A stretch of DNA of 64,000 bases from Achromobacter veterisilvae. Lineage in GTDB: Bacteria; Pseudomonadota; Gammaproteobacteria; Burkholderiales; Burkholderiaceae_B. Location of the stretch: assembly GCF_900496975.1 (NCBI RefSeq), contig NZ_UFQC01000003.1, positions 186,001-250,000 of the forward strand, in the 5' to 3' direction. Shown piece by piece: positions 8,828-20,009 of the stretch. The notes under the pieces are model-generated. The model had not been told where the DNA came from and ran no database searches. It saw only the letters and a program-made list of their open reading frames with translations. The translations under genes were made by a program, and so were the position numbers. How positions within the stretch are numbered: the first letter of the stretch is position 1; every line of letters begins with the position of its first letter.

Positions 8828-10762
8828 TCAGGCTTCGCTCTGGTCGATTTCTTCCAGGGAGCCCTGGAGTTCCAGCCACTGTTCTTCCAGCTCGTCCATG
8901 CGCTTGCCGTGTTCGCCATGTTCGGCCATGACCTTCTGCCGTTCGGCGCGGCGCGCGTCCGAATAGAGATCCGGGTCGGCGATGACCGCGTCCAGCGCAT
9001 GCAGCTTGGCGCGCAGTTTTTCCATTTCGGCATCGACCTTGGCAAGCCTGGCTTCCAACGGCTTGCGCAGGGCGGACAGGCGCTGGCGCTGTTCGGCCTC
9101 GGCGCGGCGCTGCGCCTTGCGGTCGATCACCGGTTCGCCGCTGGCCGCGCTTTCGCGCGCCGCCTCGGCGCGTTCGCCCGCGTTGCGGGCGGCCAGCCAG
9201 TCCCGGTAGTCTTCCAGGTCGCCGTCGAACTCGCGCACCGCGCCGTCCGCCACGATCCAGAAGCTGTCCACGGTGGTGCGCAGCAGGTGGCGGTCGTGCG
9301 ACACCAGCAGCATGCTGCCGCCGAAGTCCGCCAGCGCGGTGGCCAGGGCCTCGCGCGTTTCCACGTCCAGGTGGTTGCTGGGCTCGTCCAGCAGCAGCAG
9401 GTTGGGCTTCTGCCAGACGATGAGCGACAGCGCCAGGCGCGCCTTTTCGCCGCCGGACATGGGGCCGACCTTGCTCGTCACCGTGTCGCCCGAAAAACCG
9501 AAGCCGCCCAGGTAGTTGCGCAGTTCCTGTTCGCGGGCTTCGGGAGCCAGGCGCGCCAGGTGGGCGATCGGCGTGCTGTCCACGTCCAGCATGTCGAGCT
9601 GGTGCTGGTGGAAATAGCCGATCGCCAGGCCGCGCGACGCGCGGCGTTCGCCGGCCTGCACGGGCAGCTCTTCGGCCAGCGTCTTGATCAGCGTGCTCTT
9701 GCCGGCGCCGTTGGCGCCCAGCACGCCCACGCGGCTGCCCGCCCGCACCATCAGGGTCACGTCGCGCAGGATGGGCACGGCGTGGCCGGCCTCGTCCGTG
9801 TAGCCCGCCGACAAGTGTTCCAGCGTCAAGAGCGGGTCGGGCACCTGCTCCGGCGAGGGAATGCGGATGTCGATGCCCGCTTCGGCCTGCAGGGGCGCCA
9901 GCACCTGCATGCGCGCCAGCGCCTTGACGCGGCTCTGCGCCTGCTTGGCCTTGGACGCCTTGGCCTTGAAGCGGTCGATGAAGCCTTGCAGCCTCGCGGC
10001 TTCGCGCGTCTGGCGTTCGTAGGCGATGTTGCCCTGGCGCAGGCGTTCGGCGCGCTGCGTCAGGAAGTCGCCGTAGCCGCCGCGGTAGCGCACCAGCTTG
10101 GCGTGGTCGAAGTGCAGGATGGACTTGGCGACCGCGTCCAGGAACTCGGTGTCGTGGGAGATCAGCATGACGGTGCCCGGATAGGCGCCCAGCCATTTCT
10201 CCAGCCACAGCATGGCGTCCAGGTCCAGGTGGTTGGTGGGCTCGTCCAGCAGCAGCAGTTCGGACGGCGCCATCAGCGCGCGGGCCAGCGCCAGGCGCAT
10301 GCGCCAGCCGCCGGAAAAGCTCTCCACGGGCTGCATCCATTCGGCGGGCTTGAAGCCCAGGCCGGCCAGCAACTGCTCGGCGCGCGAGGCCGCGCTCCAG
10401 GCGCCGGCTTCCACCAGCGCCGCTTCCACTTCCGCGATCTGCGTGCCTTGCTCGTCGGTCAGCGCCGCGCGGCGCGCCTGCAGTTCGCGCAGGTGGACGT
10501 CGCCGTCGATGACGAACTCGCGGGCCGGACGTTCGTCCGCCTCGAGTTCCTGCTTCACGCTGGCGATGCGCCAGCCGGCGGGCATGGACAGCGTGCCGGC
10601 GTCCACGTCCAGGTCGCCCGTCAGCAGCGCGAACAGCGTGGACTTGCCGGCGCCGTTCTTGCCGACGATGCCCACGCGCTCGCCCGGGTGCACGACGAAT
10701 TCGGCGCCGTCCAACAGCACTTTCGTGCCGCGGCGCAGGGTCAATCCAGTAGCGCGTATCAC
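8828..10762 (-). CDS. yheS: ABC-F family ATPase, YheS type
   Basis: A 644-residue soluble ABC-F protein with two ATP-binding cassettes and no membrane domain. These proteins act on the ribosome in translation. Cassette 1 has GKNGAGKST (~residue 36), SFSGGWRMRLALARAL and LLLLDEPTNHLDL. Cassette 2 has GANGAGKST, PMSGGEKARLALSLIVWQ and LLLLDEPSNHLDV. The linker IDRFKAKASKAKQAQSR and the C-terminal coiled coil match E. coli YheS closely, better than Uup or EttA. The GTG start overlaps the prmB stop (GTGA). The longer upstream frame runs through prmB and is not coding. Translational coupling to prmB suits a shared ribosome-related role. Confidence 0.9.
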   Translation of the reverse strand: MIRATGLTLRRGTKVLLDGAEFVVHPGERVGIVGKNGAGKSTLFALLTGDLDVDAGTLSMPAGWRIASVKQELEADERPAREFVIDGDVHLRELQARRAALTDEQGTQIAEVEAALVEAGAWSAASRAEQLLAGLGFKPAEWMQPVESFSGGWRMRLALARALMAPSELLLLDEPTNHLDLDAMLWLEKWLGAYPGTVMLISHDTEFLDAVAKSILHFDHAKLVRYRGGYGDFLTQRAERLRQGNIAYERQTREAARLQGFIDRFKAKASKAKQAQSRVKALARMQVLAPLQAEAGIDIRIPSPEQVPDPLLTLEHLSAGYTDEAGHAVPILRDVTLMVRAGSRVGVLGANGAGKSTLIKTLAEELPVQAGERRASRGLAIGYFHQHQLDMLDVDSTPIAHLARLAPEAREQELRNYLGGFGFSGDTVTSKVGPMSGGEKARLALSLIVWQKPNLLLLDEPSNHLDVETREALATALADFGGSMLLVSHDRHLLRTTVDSFWIVADGAVREFDGDLEDYRDWLAARNAGERAEAARESAASGEPVIDRKAQRRAEAEQRQRLSALRKPLEARLAKVDAEMEKLRAKLHALDAVIADPDLYSDARRAERQKVMAEHGEHGKRMDELEEQWLELQGSLEEIDQSEA

Positions 10763-11655
10763 AGGGTCAATTGCTCGCGGGTAAGCAGCAGTAGCTGGTC
10801 GGAGGCCGCTTCCGTGTCCAGCCACACCGGAGACAACTGCGGGAAGGCGGCTTCGAAGAAGTCGCGCTCGTGGCCGATCTCCAGCACCAGCACGCCCTCT
10901 TGCGACAGGAAGCGCGGGGCGGCTTCCAGGATGCGGCGCACCAGGTCCATGCCGTCGCCGCCGCCGGCCAGCGCCAGCTCCGGTTCGTGGCGGTATTCCT
11001 GGGGCAGGGCGTTCATCGAGCCGCTGTTCACATAGGGCGGATTGCAGACGATGACGTCGTACTGGCACGCGGGCAGGCTGTCGAACAGATTGCTTGCATG
11101 CAGATCCAGGCGGTCGGCCAGCCCGTAGTCGTCGACATTGCGGCGCGCCACGTCCAGCGCGTCGGGAGACACGTCCACCGCGTCCACGTGGGCGTAGGGG
11201 AACGCCAGCGCCGACAGGATCGCCAGGCAGCCCGAGCCGGTGCACATGTCCAGCACGTTCTCGACGGCCAGCGGATCCTGCACCCACGGCGACAGGCCTT
11301 CGTCCAGCAGTTCGGCGATGGGCGAGCGCGGCACGATGACGCGTTCGTCCACGTAGAAGCGGTGGCCGCGCAGCCAGGCCTCGTTGGTGAGGTAGGCGGC
11401 CGGCACGCGTTCGGTGACGCGGCGGTCGATCAGGTCCAGCACGCGGTCGCGCTCTTCGCCGAGCACGCGCGCATCGAGGAACGGATCCAGCGTGTCCAGC
11501 GGCAGGTGCAGGGCATGCAGCACGAGATACACGGCCTCGTCCCAGGCGTTGTCGCTGCCGTGGCCCAGCGCCACCTGGGCGGCGTTCAGGCGCGAGACGC
11601 CGTAGCGGATCAGGTCGCGCAGGGTCAGCAGTTCTAGGCGGGGGGATGGATGCAT
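10759..11655 (-). CDS. prmB: Ribosomal protein L3 glutamine N5-methyltransferase
   Basis: A 298-residue SAM-dependent methyltransferase that methylates a glutamine of ribosomal protein L3. It shows the SAM-binding motif LDMCTGSGCLAI (~residues 138-149) and the catalytic NPPY motif (VIVCNPPYVN, ~residues 204-213) of the HemK/PrmB family. The N-terminal helical domain (LTLRDLIRYGVSRLNAAQVA) and the absence of PrmC-specific features favour PrmB. It sits between dapE and yheS, with a strong hairpin between dapE and its start. Confidence 0.92.
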   Translation of the reverse strand: MHPSPRLELLTLRDLIRYGVSRLNAAQVALGHGSDNAWDEAVYLVLHALHLPLDTLDPFLDARVLGEERDRVLDLIDRRVTERVPAAYLTNEAWLRGHRFYVDERVIVPRSPIAELLDEGLSPWVQDPLAVENVLDMCTGSGCLAILSALAFPYAHVDAVDVSPDALDVARRNVDDYGLADRLDLHASNLFDSLPACQYDVIVCNPPYVNSGSMNALPQEYRHEPELALAGGGDGMDLVRRILEAAPRFLSQEGVLVLEIGHERDFFEAAFPQLSPVWLDTEAASDQLLLLTREQLTL

Positions 11656-11675
11656 GGCTGGTTTTCTTGATGAGG

Positions 11676-11710
11676 CCGCCCCTCGGGAAATAGCATTTCC
11701 CGAGGGGCGG
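11676..11710 (-). terminator. 15-bp perfect hairpin between dapE and prmB
   Basis: Arms CCGCCCCTCGGGAAA and its exact complement are separated by the 5-base loop TAGCA. It lies 30 bases beyond the dapE stop and 21 bases before the prmB start. No U-run follows in the direction of transcription, so it may attenuate or stabilise the dapE message rather than terminate completely. Confidence 0.65.
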
Positions 11711-11739
11711 GGCGCCCGCGCGGCAAGCGCGGGACGGGT

Positions 11740-13721
<1,982 letters not shown>

Positions 13722-13745
13722 AGCGGCTCAGTTTTTAAGGGTTGA

Positions 13746-14942
13746 TCAAACAGAAGTATGTACAAAATGGGCGATGCGTTCGGCTGCCTGCACGCAGTCA
13801 GCCAAAGGCGCCACCAAGGCAATGCGGATGCGGCCCTGGCCGGGATTCACGCCATGCGCCTCCCGCGCCAGGAAACTGCCCGGCAGCACGGTAACACCAG
13901 TCCGGCCGTAAAGGTCGCGCGCGAAGGCCGTGTCCGACCCGGGCGTGGCCGCCCACAGGTAGAACGAGGCTTGCGGGCGGGACACGTCGAGCACGTTCTG
14001 CAGGATGGGCACGACTGCGTCGAACTTTTCGCGGTACAGCCGGCGGTTGTCTTTCACGTGCGCTTCGTCGGTCCAGGCGGCGACGCTCGCCGCGGACACG
14101 AGCGGGCTCATCGCGCTCCCATGATACGTGCGATACAGCAGGAAGCGGCCGATCAGGGCCGCGTCGCCCGCGACGAAGCCGGAACGCAGGCCCGGCACGT
14201 TGGAACGCTTGGACAGGCTGGAGAACGCAACCAGGTTGCGGTAGTCGTTGCGGCCCAGGCGGCGCGCCGCCTGCAGCCCGCCCAGCGGGGGATTGCCTTC
14301 GTCCAGGTAGATCTCGGAATAGCACTCGTCGGAAACGATCGCGAAGCCGTGGCGGTCGGAGAGTTCGAAGAGCGCCTTCCATTCGTCCAGCGACATGACG
14401 TTGCCCGCCGGATTGCCGGGCGAGCACACGAAAACCATGCGCGCCTGCTTCCAGACTTCCGCGGGAACCTGGTTCCAGTCGCTGCCGAAATTGCGCAGCG
14501 GGTCGGCATTCACGAAGTAGGGCGTGGCGCCGGCCAGCAGCGCGGCGCCTTCGTAGATCTGATAAAACGGATTGGGGCAGATCGCCACCGAGCTCGCCGA
14601 CGGGTCGATCACCGTCTGCGTGAACGCGAACAGCGCCTCGCGCGAGCCCAGCACCGGCAGCACCTGCGTTTCCGGGTCCGGCGCGGGAATGCTGTAGCGG
14701 CGCGCCAGCCACTCCGAAATCGCCCGGCGCAGGGCCGGGTCGCCCTTGGTGGACGGGTAGACGGACAGGCCGGCGAGATTGTCGCGGATGGCCTGCCCGA
14801 TGCGCTCCGGCGCGGCGTGCTTGGGCTCGCCGATCGACAGATTGATGGGCGTCAGGCCGTCCGGCTGCTGGGCGGCCGAAGCCAGCAAAGCCCGCAGTTT
14901 TTCGAACAGATAGGGGTGTAGGGCATCGAGGCGCGGATTCAT
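13746..14942 (-). CDS. dapC: Succinyldiaminopimelate transaminase
   Basis: A 398-residue fold-type I PLP aminotransferase that converts N-succinyl-2-amino-6-ketopimelate to succinyl-DAP. The PLP lysine lies in SLSKRSNVPGLRSGF (~residues 235-249). FVCSPGNPAGN (~residues 162-172) and SDECYSEIYLDE contain the cofactor-contacting Asn and Asp/Tyr. A DapC of this type is known from Bordetella. I chose the ATG at 14942 (MNPRLDALHPY), since the frame upstream (to 14960) adds six residues without family support. It precedes dapD and dapE, giving three consecutive pathway enzymes. Confidence 0.93.
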   Translation of the reverse strand: MNPRLDALHPYLFEKLRALLASAAQQPDGLTPINLSIGEPKHAAPERIGQAIRDNLAGLSVYPSTKGDPALRRAISEWLARRYSIPAPDPETQVLPVLGSREALFAFTQTVIDPSASSVAICPNPFYQIYEGAALLAGATPYFVNADPLRNFGSDWNQVPAEVWKQARMVFVCSPGNPAGNVMSLDEWKALFELSDRHGFAIVSDECYSEIYLDEGNPPLGGLQAARRLGRNDYRNLVAFSSLSKRSNVPGLRSGFVAGDAALIGRFLLYRTYHGSAMSPLVSAASVAAWTDEAHVKDNRRLYREKFDAVVPILQNVLDVSRPQASFYLWAATPGSDTAFARDLYGRTGVTVLPGSFLAREAHGVNPGQGRIRIALVAPLADCVQAAERIAHFVHTSV

Positions 14943-14987
14943 GACGCAAGATTTTAACAAGCAAGCTACAATAGCGGGCTTGGCTTT

Positions 14988-15074
14988 GCGAAGGTGGCGA
15001 AATTGGTAGACGCACCAGGTTTAGGTCCTGACGCCGTAACAGGTGTAGGGGTTCGAGTCCCCTCCTTCGCACCA
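14988..15074 (+). tRNA. tRNA-Leu, anticodon UAG, with encoded CCA
   Basis: The acceptor stem GCGAAGG/CCTTCGC closes exactly, the discriminator is A, and CCA is encoded at 15072-15074. The anticodon arm CAGG-TTTAGGT-CCTG presents TAG at 15022-15024. A long variable arm (ACGCCGTAACAGGTGT) and the T arm GGGTTCGAGTCCC mark a class II leucine tRNA. It is divergent from dapC, with about 45 bases between them. Confidence 0.97.
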
Positions 15075-15185
15075 ACTCATTAAAGCCGTTGGTTGTTTTC
15101 CGGTGGATCGGGCTTTTGCCACCGGCCTTCTGCTCCAGGATTGTGCGCAAGCATTTTCTTTGGAATCAACGGCTTATCGGGAAAG

Positions 15186-15239
15186 GCGAGTGGTTTGGGC
15201 ACCGGCGGGGCATGGCTTCGCGGTCCTCGAACCACTCGC
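15186..15239. repeat. 10-bp inverted repeat with long loop
   Basis: GCGAGTGGTT (15186-15195) and its exact complement AACCACTCGC (15230-15239) are separated by 34 bases. Could be a stem of an unannotated RNA. Confidence 0.5.
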
Positions 15240-15380
15240 GCCGATCCTTCCCGCCCGGCCCATCCCGCGCCACTTCCCAGCTTGACCCTCCAGATCTGAC
15301 CCCCGGATCGGCCTCGCCCGGTCCGCGGCCGGCGCGCGCCCGTCCTGCCCGCGGTCCGCGGCTTAGGGGTATACGCCAGT

Positions 15381-15411
15381 GCGAAGATCGCAAGTTTTGG
15401 GATATCTTCGC
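15381..15411. promoter_or_regulatory. GCGAAGAT/ATCTTCGC inverted repeat before the 38-residue ORF
   Basis: An 8-bp perfect inverted repeat with a 15-base A/T-leaning centre (cgcaagttttgggat), about 50 bases upstream of a strong Shine-Dalgarno and ATG. Operator or hairpin. Confidence 0.45.
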
Positions 15412-15462
15412 GCTCTTCGGTGGATGCTTGCCCATAAAACAGCACTCTAAGGAGGGCCTTCC

Positions 15463-15579
15463 ATGGCGCTCAAGCACGCTGCATTTCTGGATGTCATCGA
15501 TCTTCGGACCCCTCGCCGCGAGCACGGGAAGACTGCCGTCGCCGGCCTGGCCTTCCCCTCCGCGTTCCTTGCGAGGTGA
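15463..15579 (+). CDS. Hypothetical 38-residue peptide, leader-like
   Basis: A short ORF (MALKHAAFLDVIDLR... ending AFLAR) preceded by an excellent Shine-Dalgarno AAGGAGG eight bases before the ATG. Its TGA is three bases before the GTG of the next ORF, so ribosomes finishing here could reinitiate on that gene. No family is recognised. It may be a genuine small protein or a leader peptide that gates translation of the downstream gene. Confidence 0.5.
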   Translation: MALKHAAFLDVIDLRTPRREHGKTAVAGLAFPSAFLAR

Positions 15580-15582
15580 GCC

Positions 15583-15951
15583 GTGCACGAACTGCTGGCC
15601 GACTGGTGCGAAATGCTGAATGCGCTGCTGCGGGACGTGGCCAATACCCACGCCACGGCGGAAGCGCGCGACAGCGCGCTGCGTCACGCCCACCGGCATT
15701 CCTGTCAGGCCCCGATCTGTTTCCGGATGTCCGGCGCGACGATCGGCCTGCTGGCCGAAACGCTGAACTGCGCCGTGCGCGCTTCCTGCGCCAGGCACGA
15801 CAACGGCGCCTGGACGCTGGCGCTGGAGCAGGCCTACGCGCAGTTCCTGCAATACCTGATCCGCGACGCCGAGCGCTGGTCCAGCAGCGGCCCGGAGGGG
15901 GACGCGGCGTGCTGCCCGCCGCCTTCCGCCCATACGGGCCGGCCCGCTTAG
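15583..15951 (+). CDS. Hypothetical protein, 122 residues
   Basis: Not recognised. The N-terminal ~95 residues look helical (MHELLADWCEMLNALLRDVA, then ATIGLLAETLNCAVRASCAR and LEQAYAQFLQYLIRDAERW). There are seven cysteines and a Gly/Pro-rich tail. No signal peptide or membrane segment is evident. It starts with GTG and has GAGGTGA just upstream, formed across the stop of the 38-residue ORF, which suggests coupling. Its stop overlaps the stop of the convergent gene to the right. Third-position GC is high, like the surrounding chromosome. Confidence 0.55.
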   Translation: MHELLADWCEMLNALLRDVANTHATAEARDSALRHAHRHSCQAPICFRMSGATIGLLAETLNCAVRASCARHDNGAWTLALEQAYAQFLQYLIRDAERWSSSGPEGDAACCPPPSAHTGRPA

Positions 15952-16190
15952 CTCGACGCGCGGGCTGCGCCGCGCACGCGCCGTTTGTCCGTCCTGGCCT
16001 CGGTATCGCGGCCTTGCTCGACATCCTGCTGGATGGCGGCATGGACCTTCGCGCGGCTCGCTTCGATCCGGTGCGCGCACGACCAGCCGCGCTGGCTGGC
16101 GACGGCAAGCTTGCGGTCCAGTTCCTGGTGCCGGCGGCGCTTGCTTTCGGTGGACATGGTGTTGAGTTCCTGATCGGTGATTAGCCGCAT
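15948..16190 (-). CDS. Hypothetical basic protein, 80 residues
   Basis: Not recognised. Highly charged and probably helical (MSTESKRRRHQELDRKLAVA, then CAHRIEASRAKVHAAIQQDV), with an Arg/Ala-rich tail and no membrane segment. The start at 16190 (MRLITDQELNTM) is supported by AAGGAG seven bases upstream. An internal ATG at 16157 is an alternative. It converges on the 122-residue gene with a 4-base overlap of stops. Confidence 0.5.
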   Translation of the reverse strand: MRLITDQELNTMSTESKRRRHQELDRKLAVASQRGWSCAHRIEASRAKVHAAIQQDVEQGRDTEARTDKRRVRGAARASS

Positions 16191-16815
16191 GTGACGCTCC
16201 TTGAGTCGGTCGATGGAGTGTGTTGGCCTCTTGACGGGTTTGCACGAAGACAGTCCTCGCGGCGCGAACGGCCGCGAAAGACGGGAAACGGAGAAAGAAG
16301 GGGGGGGAAGCCGGGCGGCCGATTCCGCAGGGAATGGCCGCGGCTAGTCGCTACCGCATGGCGGCGGACGCAATCGCGCTTGGGATGTGGGGGAAGAAGA
16401 GGAGCGGCAAGGCGGCATCGAGCCGTGCCGCGTCAGGCGTCGACGGCACCCGCTTGTTGCGATGAAGAGGATTCATGTCCTGGACATCAGACACCGCGCG
16501 CACTCCTACGCGGACGCGGCCGCAAGACTGCGCACGGCCGGCCGGATGAGGCCCCGCGTGGCGGGGCCGTACTTTCGAATGGCCGTAGTGTGCCCGTTTA
16601 AATATATATTGCAAGCCGACGGGCCTCGCGGGCCCTGAAGGCCCGCCTTCTCTCGTCCTTACGGCCGATCCCCGAACGCTCCCGGCGACGTTACCTTGCT
16701 TGGGGCAGGGATGCCCGCGCCTGGCCGCGCACAAGGAATGTCAAGATTTGCATTGCTTTAACGTCGCCGTCCCCGCCTCGCGATACCGTTGGATTTTCGT
16801 TTTTCGGGGGTTGAA
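16191..16815. other. Long gap before aqpZ without a convincing gene
   Basis: 625 bases. Frames here are arginine-rich and lack ribosome-binding sites. Visible structure is an A+T patch at 16597-16610 (TTTAAATATATATT) and a GCGGGCC/GGCCCGC hairpin at 16628-16646 followed by a pyrimidine stretch. The last ~120 bases must carry the aqpZ promoter, but no strong -35/-10 pair is obvious. Confidence 0.5.
16628..16646 (+). terminator. GC hairpin in the gap before aqpZ
   Basis: GCGGGCC-CTGAA-GGCCCGC followed by CTTCTCTCGTCCTT. Terminator-like, but the tail is only moderately T-rich. Confidence 0.4.
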
Positions 16816-17529
16816 ATGTATTCGCTATCGAAACGCTGTGGCGCGGAGTTCTTCGGCACGTTCTGGCTGGTATTGGGCGGCTGCGGCTCCGCGGTGCTGG
16901 CGGCCGGTTTTCCGGAACTGGGCATCGGCTTCGCCGGCGTGGCGCTGGCTTTCGGCCTGACGGTGCTGACGATGGTGTTCGCGGTGGGCCATATTTCCGG
17001 GGGGCATTTCAACCCGGCGGTCACGGTGGGCCTGGTGGCGGGCGGCCGTTTTCCGGCCAGGGAAATCGTGCCCTACGTCATCGTCCAGGTCCTGGGCGCG
17101 ATCGCGGCGGCGGCGGTCCTGGCGTGCATCGCGAGCGGCAAGCTGGGGTTCGACCTCAAGGGCAGCCATTTCGCGGCCAACGGCTATGGCGCGTATTCGC
17201 CCGGCAAGTATTCGATGGCATCCGCGCTGGTGGCGGAAATCGTGCTGACCGCGGGGTTCCTGTTCGTGATCCTGGGCGCCACCAGCAAGCGCGCGCCCGC
17301 CGGTTTCGCGGGGATCCCGATCGGACTGGCGCTCACCCTCATCCATTTGATCAGCATCCCGGTCACGAACACGTCGGTCAATCCGGCCCGTTCCACCGGG
17401 CCCGCGCTGTTCGTGGGCGGCTGGGCGCTGGAGCAACTGTGGCTGTTCTGGGTGGCGCCCATCGCCGGCGCCATCATCGGCGCCATCGCCTACCGGCTGG
17501 TGAGCGATCCCGCGAAGGAAAACGCCTAG
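16816..17529 (+). CDS. aqpZ: Aquaporin Z
   Basis: A 237-residue inner-membrane water channel with six membrane helices. Both half-helix NPA motifs are present: [10 protein letters not shown] (~residues 60-69) and [12 protein letters not shown] (~residues 184-195), the latter with the conserved Arg of the selectivity filter. The N-terminus [20 protein letters not shown] is typical of AqpZ rather than GlpF, and no glycerol genes are nearby. The ATG at 16816 follows a GGGGG stretch. A TTG nine codons upstream is less likely. Confidence 0.95.
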   Translation: MYSLSKRCGAEFFGTFWLVLGGCGSAVLAAGFPELGIGFAGVALAFGLTVLTMVFAVGHISGGHFNPAVTVGLVAGGRFPAREIVPYVIVQVLGAIAAAAVLACIASGKLGFDLKGSHFAANGYGAYSPGKYSMASALVAEIVLTAGFLFVILGATSKRAPAGFAGIPIGLALTLIHLISIPVTNTSVNPARSTGPALFVGGWALEQLWLFWVAPIAGAIIGAIAYRLVSDPAKENA

Positions 17530-17663
17530 GGCGGGGGCGCGGGGGCGCAAGGCGGGCGAAAACGGGGCGTTTCCGGGGAGCGGGCGATAATAGGGCTGAG
17601 CCGACCGCGCGGGCGGCGGCTCTCCGGGCCCCTCCGGGAAGAACAAGAAACACGCAGCGTCCC

Positions 17664-18353
17664 ATGAGCCAATTCTCCATCGCCATCCACCTCACGCTCG
17701 CCATGCTGCTCGGCGCCGCCGTCGGCCTCGAGCGCCAGTGGCGGCAGAACTACGCGGGCGTCGTCACGCACGCCCTGGTCGCCCTGGGCGCGGCCGCCTA
17801 CACCGCCTTGCCCGCGTTGCTGGGCGCCAGCAGCGACATGCGCCTGGGCAGCCAGGTCGTGACGGGCATCGGCTTTCTGGGAGCCGGCCTGATCATGCGG
17901 GACGGCCTGACCATCCGGGGCCTGAGCGCCGCGGCCACCATCTGGGCCACCGGCGCCGTGGGCGTGCTGGCCGGCTACGGATTCCTGGCCGAATCCGGCG
18001 CGGTGACCTCGCTGATCCTGGTGACCAACGTGCTGTTGCGCAGCGGCGCCAGGCTGATGGACCGCTACGTGCCCGACGCGGAAACGGAAGAGCGCTACTA
18101 CAACATCGCCCTGACCTGCGCGTCGGCCGACGAAGCCCTGATGCGGGCGGAGCTGCTGAACGCCCTGGGCAAGCACAGCCTGCGCCTGCGCGGCGTGGAA
18201 AGCCAGCAGCGCGACGGCGGCCGCTCGGAGGTGACCGCGGTGGTCTATTCCATGCGCCAGGAAGACGAGCGGGTGGAAAAGCTGGTGGGCAGCCTGAGCC
18301 TGCTGCCGCAGACGTTTTCGGCGAGCTGGACGTCCGATACCGGCAATGCCTGA
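17664..18353 (+). CDS. MgtC/SapB-family inner-membrane protein
   Basis: A 229-residue MgtC-family protein. The hydrophobic N-terminal domain has the hallmark patterns LGAAVGLERQWRQNYAG, TGIGFLGAGLIMRDGLTIRG and LSAAATIWATGAVGVLAGYG (residues ~15-120). It is followed by a soluble C-terminal domain of about 90 residues (ALTCASADEALMRAELLNAL). Family members are linked to low-Mg2+ adaptation and intracellular survival, by modulating the F-ATPase in Salmonella. Whether that holds here is unknown. No Mg2+ riboswitch or mgtB partner is seen. Confidence 0.9.
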   Translation: MSQFSIAIHLTLAMLLGAAVGLERQWRQNYAGVVTHALVALGAAAYTALPALLGASSDMRLGSQVVTGIGFLGAGLIMRDGLTIRGLSAAATIWATGAVGVLAGYGFLAESGAVTSLILVTNVLLRSGARLMDRYVPDAETEERYYNIALTCASADEALMRAELLNALGKHSLRLRGVESQQRDGGRSEVTAVVYSMRQEDERVEKLVGSLSLLPQTFSASWTSDTGNA

Positions 18354-18429
18354 TTCCCGGGCAATCAGGACGCCGTAAGTCCGATCTCAATACGCTTGCA
18401 GGCCGTACTCCGGATTTCGAGCTCAGCCT

Positions 18430-18993
18430 GTGACCACTTCTTCCTCCGCCGCCGCGCCGGCCGCTCTTGCGCACTATGACCGGGCCACCATCGTTTTCCA
18501 CTGGCTGACGGCCCTCCTGGTGGTCGGCCTGTTCGCGCTGGCGGAGGCCTGGGGGTTCCTGCCGCGCGGCACGCCCACGCGGCGCCTGCTGCAATCGCTG
18601 CACATTTCGTTCGGGCTGCTGTTCGCCGCCGTGTTCGTGCTGCGCGCGGCCTGGCGCCTGAGCGCGGGCAGGCGCCTGCCGCCGGCCACCACCGGCTGGT
18701 TCCGCATCGCCAGCACGGGCGCGCACGGGCTGCTGTACGCGCTGATGGCGGCGCAGATCGTGCTGGGCTTCCTGTTCCGCTGGGCGCAAGGCGAGCCCTT
18801 CGCCTTCTTCGGCCTGTTCGACGTGCCCACCCTGATCGCCATCGACCGCGAGCGCCGCCATTTCATCGGCGGGCTGCACAACACCGTGGCGTGGACGATC
18901 GTGATCCTGGCCCTCCTGCATGCGCTGGCGGGGCTTTTCCACCATTACTTCCTGCGCGACGGGGTGCTGCGCCGCATGCTTTCAAGCCGCTGA
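18430..18993 (+). CDS. Cytochrome b561
   Basis: A 187-residue inner-membrane di-haem b protein of the CybB type with four membrane helices. Haem-ligand histidines are visible in the expected places: IVFHWLTALLVV (~residue 24), SLHISFGLLF (~57), LHNTVAWTIVILALLHALAG (~150 and ~163). It likely passes electrons from quinol to a periplasmic acceptor. It starts with GTG. The 76-base gap upstream shows no obvious promoter, so read-through from the MgtC-type gene is possible. Confidence 0.88.
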   Translation: MTTSSSAAAPAALAHYDRATIVFHWLTALLVVGLFALAEAWGFLPRGTPTRRLLQSLHISFGLLFAAVFVLRAAWRLSAGRRLPPATTGWFRIASTGAHGLLYALMAAQIVLGFLFRWAQGEPFAFFGLFDVPTLIAIDRERRHFIGGLHNTVAWTIVILALLHALAGLFHHYFLRDGVLRRMLSSR

Positions 18994-19944
<951 letters not shown>

Positions 19945-20009
19945 CCCCGGCGGTCATAACGGCTGCGTCGAGTTGTTATACGATCCAGGCAAACATTAGG
20001 GAGGCCTGG

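Larger units (their letters stand above)
15075..15462 (+). other. Non-coding stretch between tRNA-Leu and the small-gene islet
   Basis: 388 bases with no convincing gene. It holds two inverted repeats (15186-15239 and 15381-15411), which may reflect a structured leader, a small RNA or an operator. No duplicate of the tRNA 3' end that would mark an integrated element is seen downstream. Confidence 0.5.

Noticed and set aside
16191-16734. Arg/Gly-rich frames in the gap before aqpZ (16191-16601 plus, 16351-16734 minus)
   Set aside because: No ribosome-binding sites, extreme composition and no domain pattern; treated as non-coding.
14988-16815. Integrated element at tRNA-Leu
   Set aside because: No integrase and no repeat of the tRNA 3' end was found downstream, so an attachment site cannot be supported.
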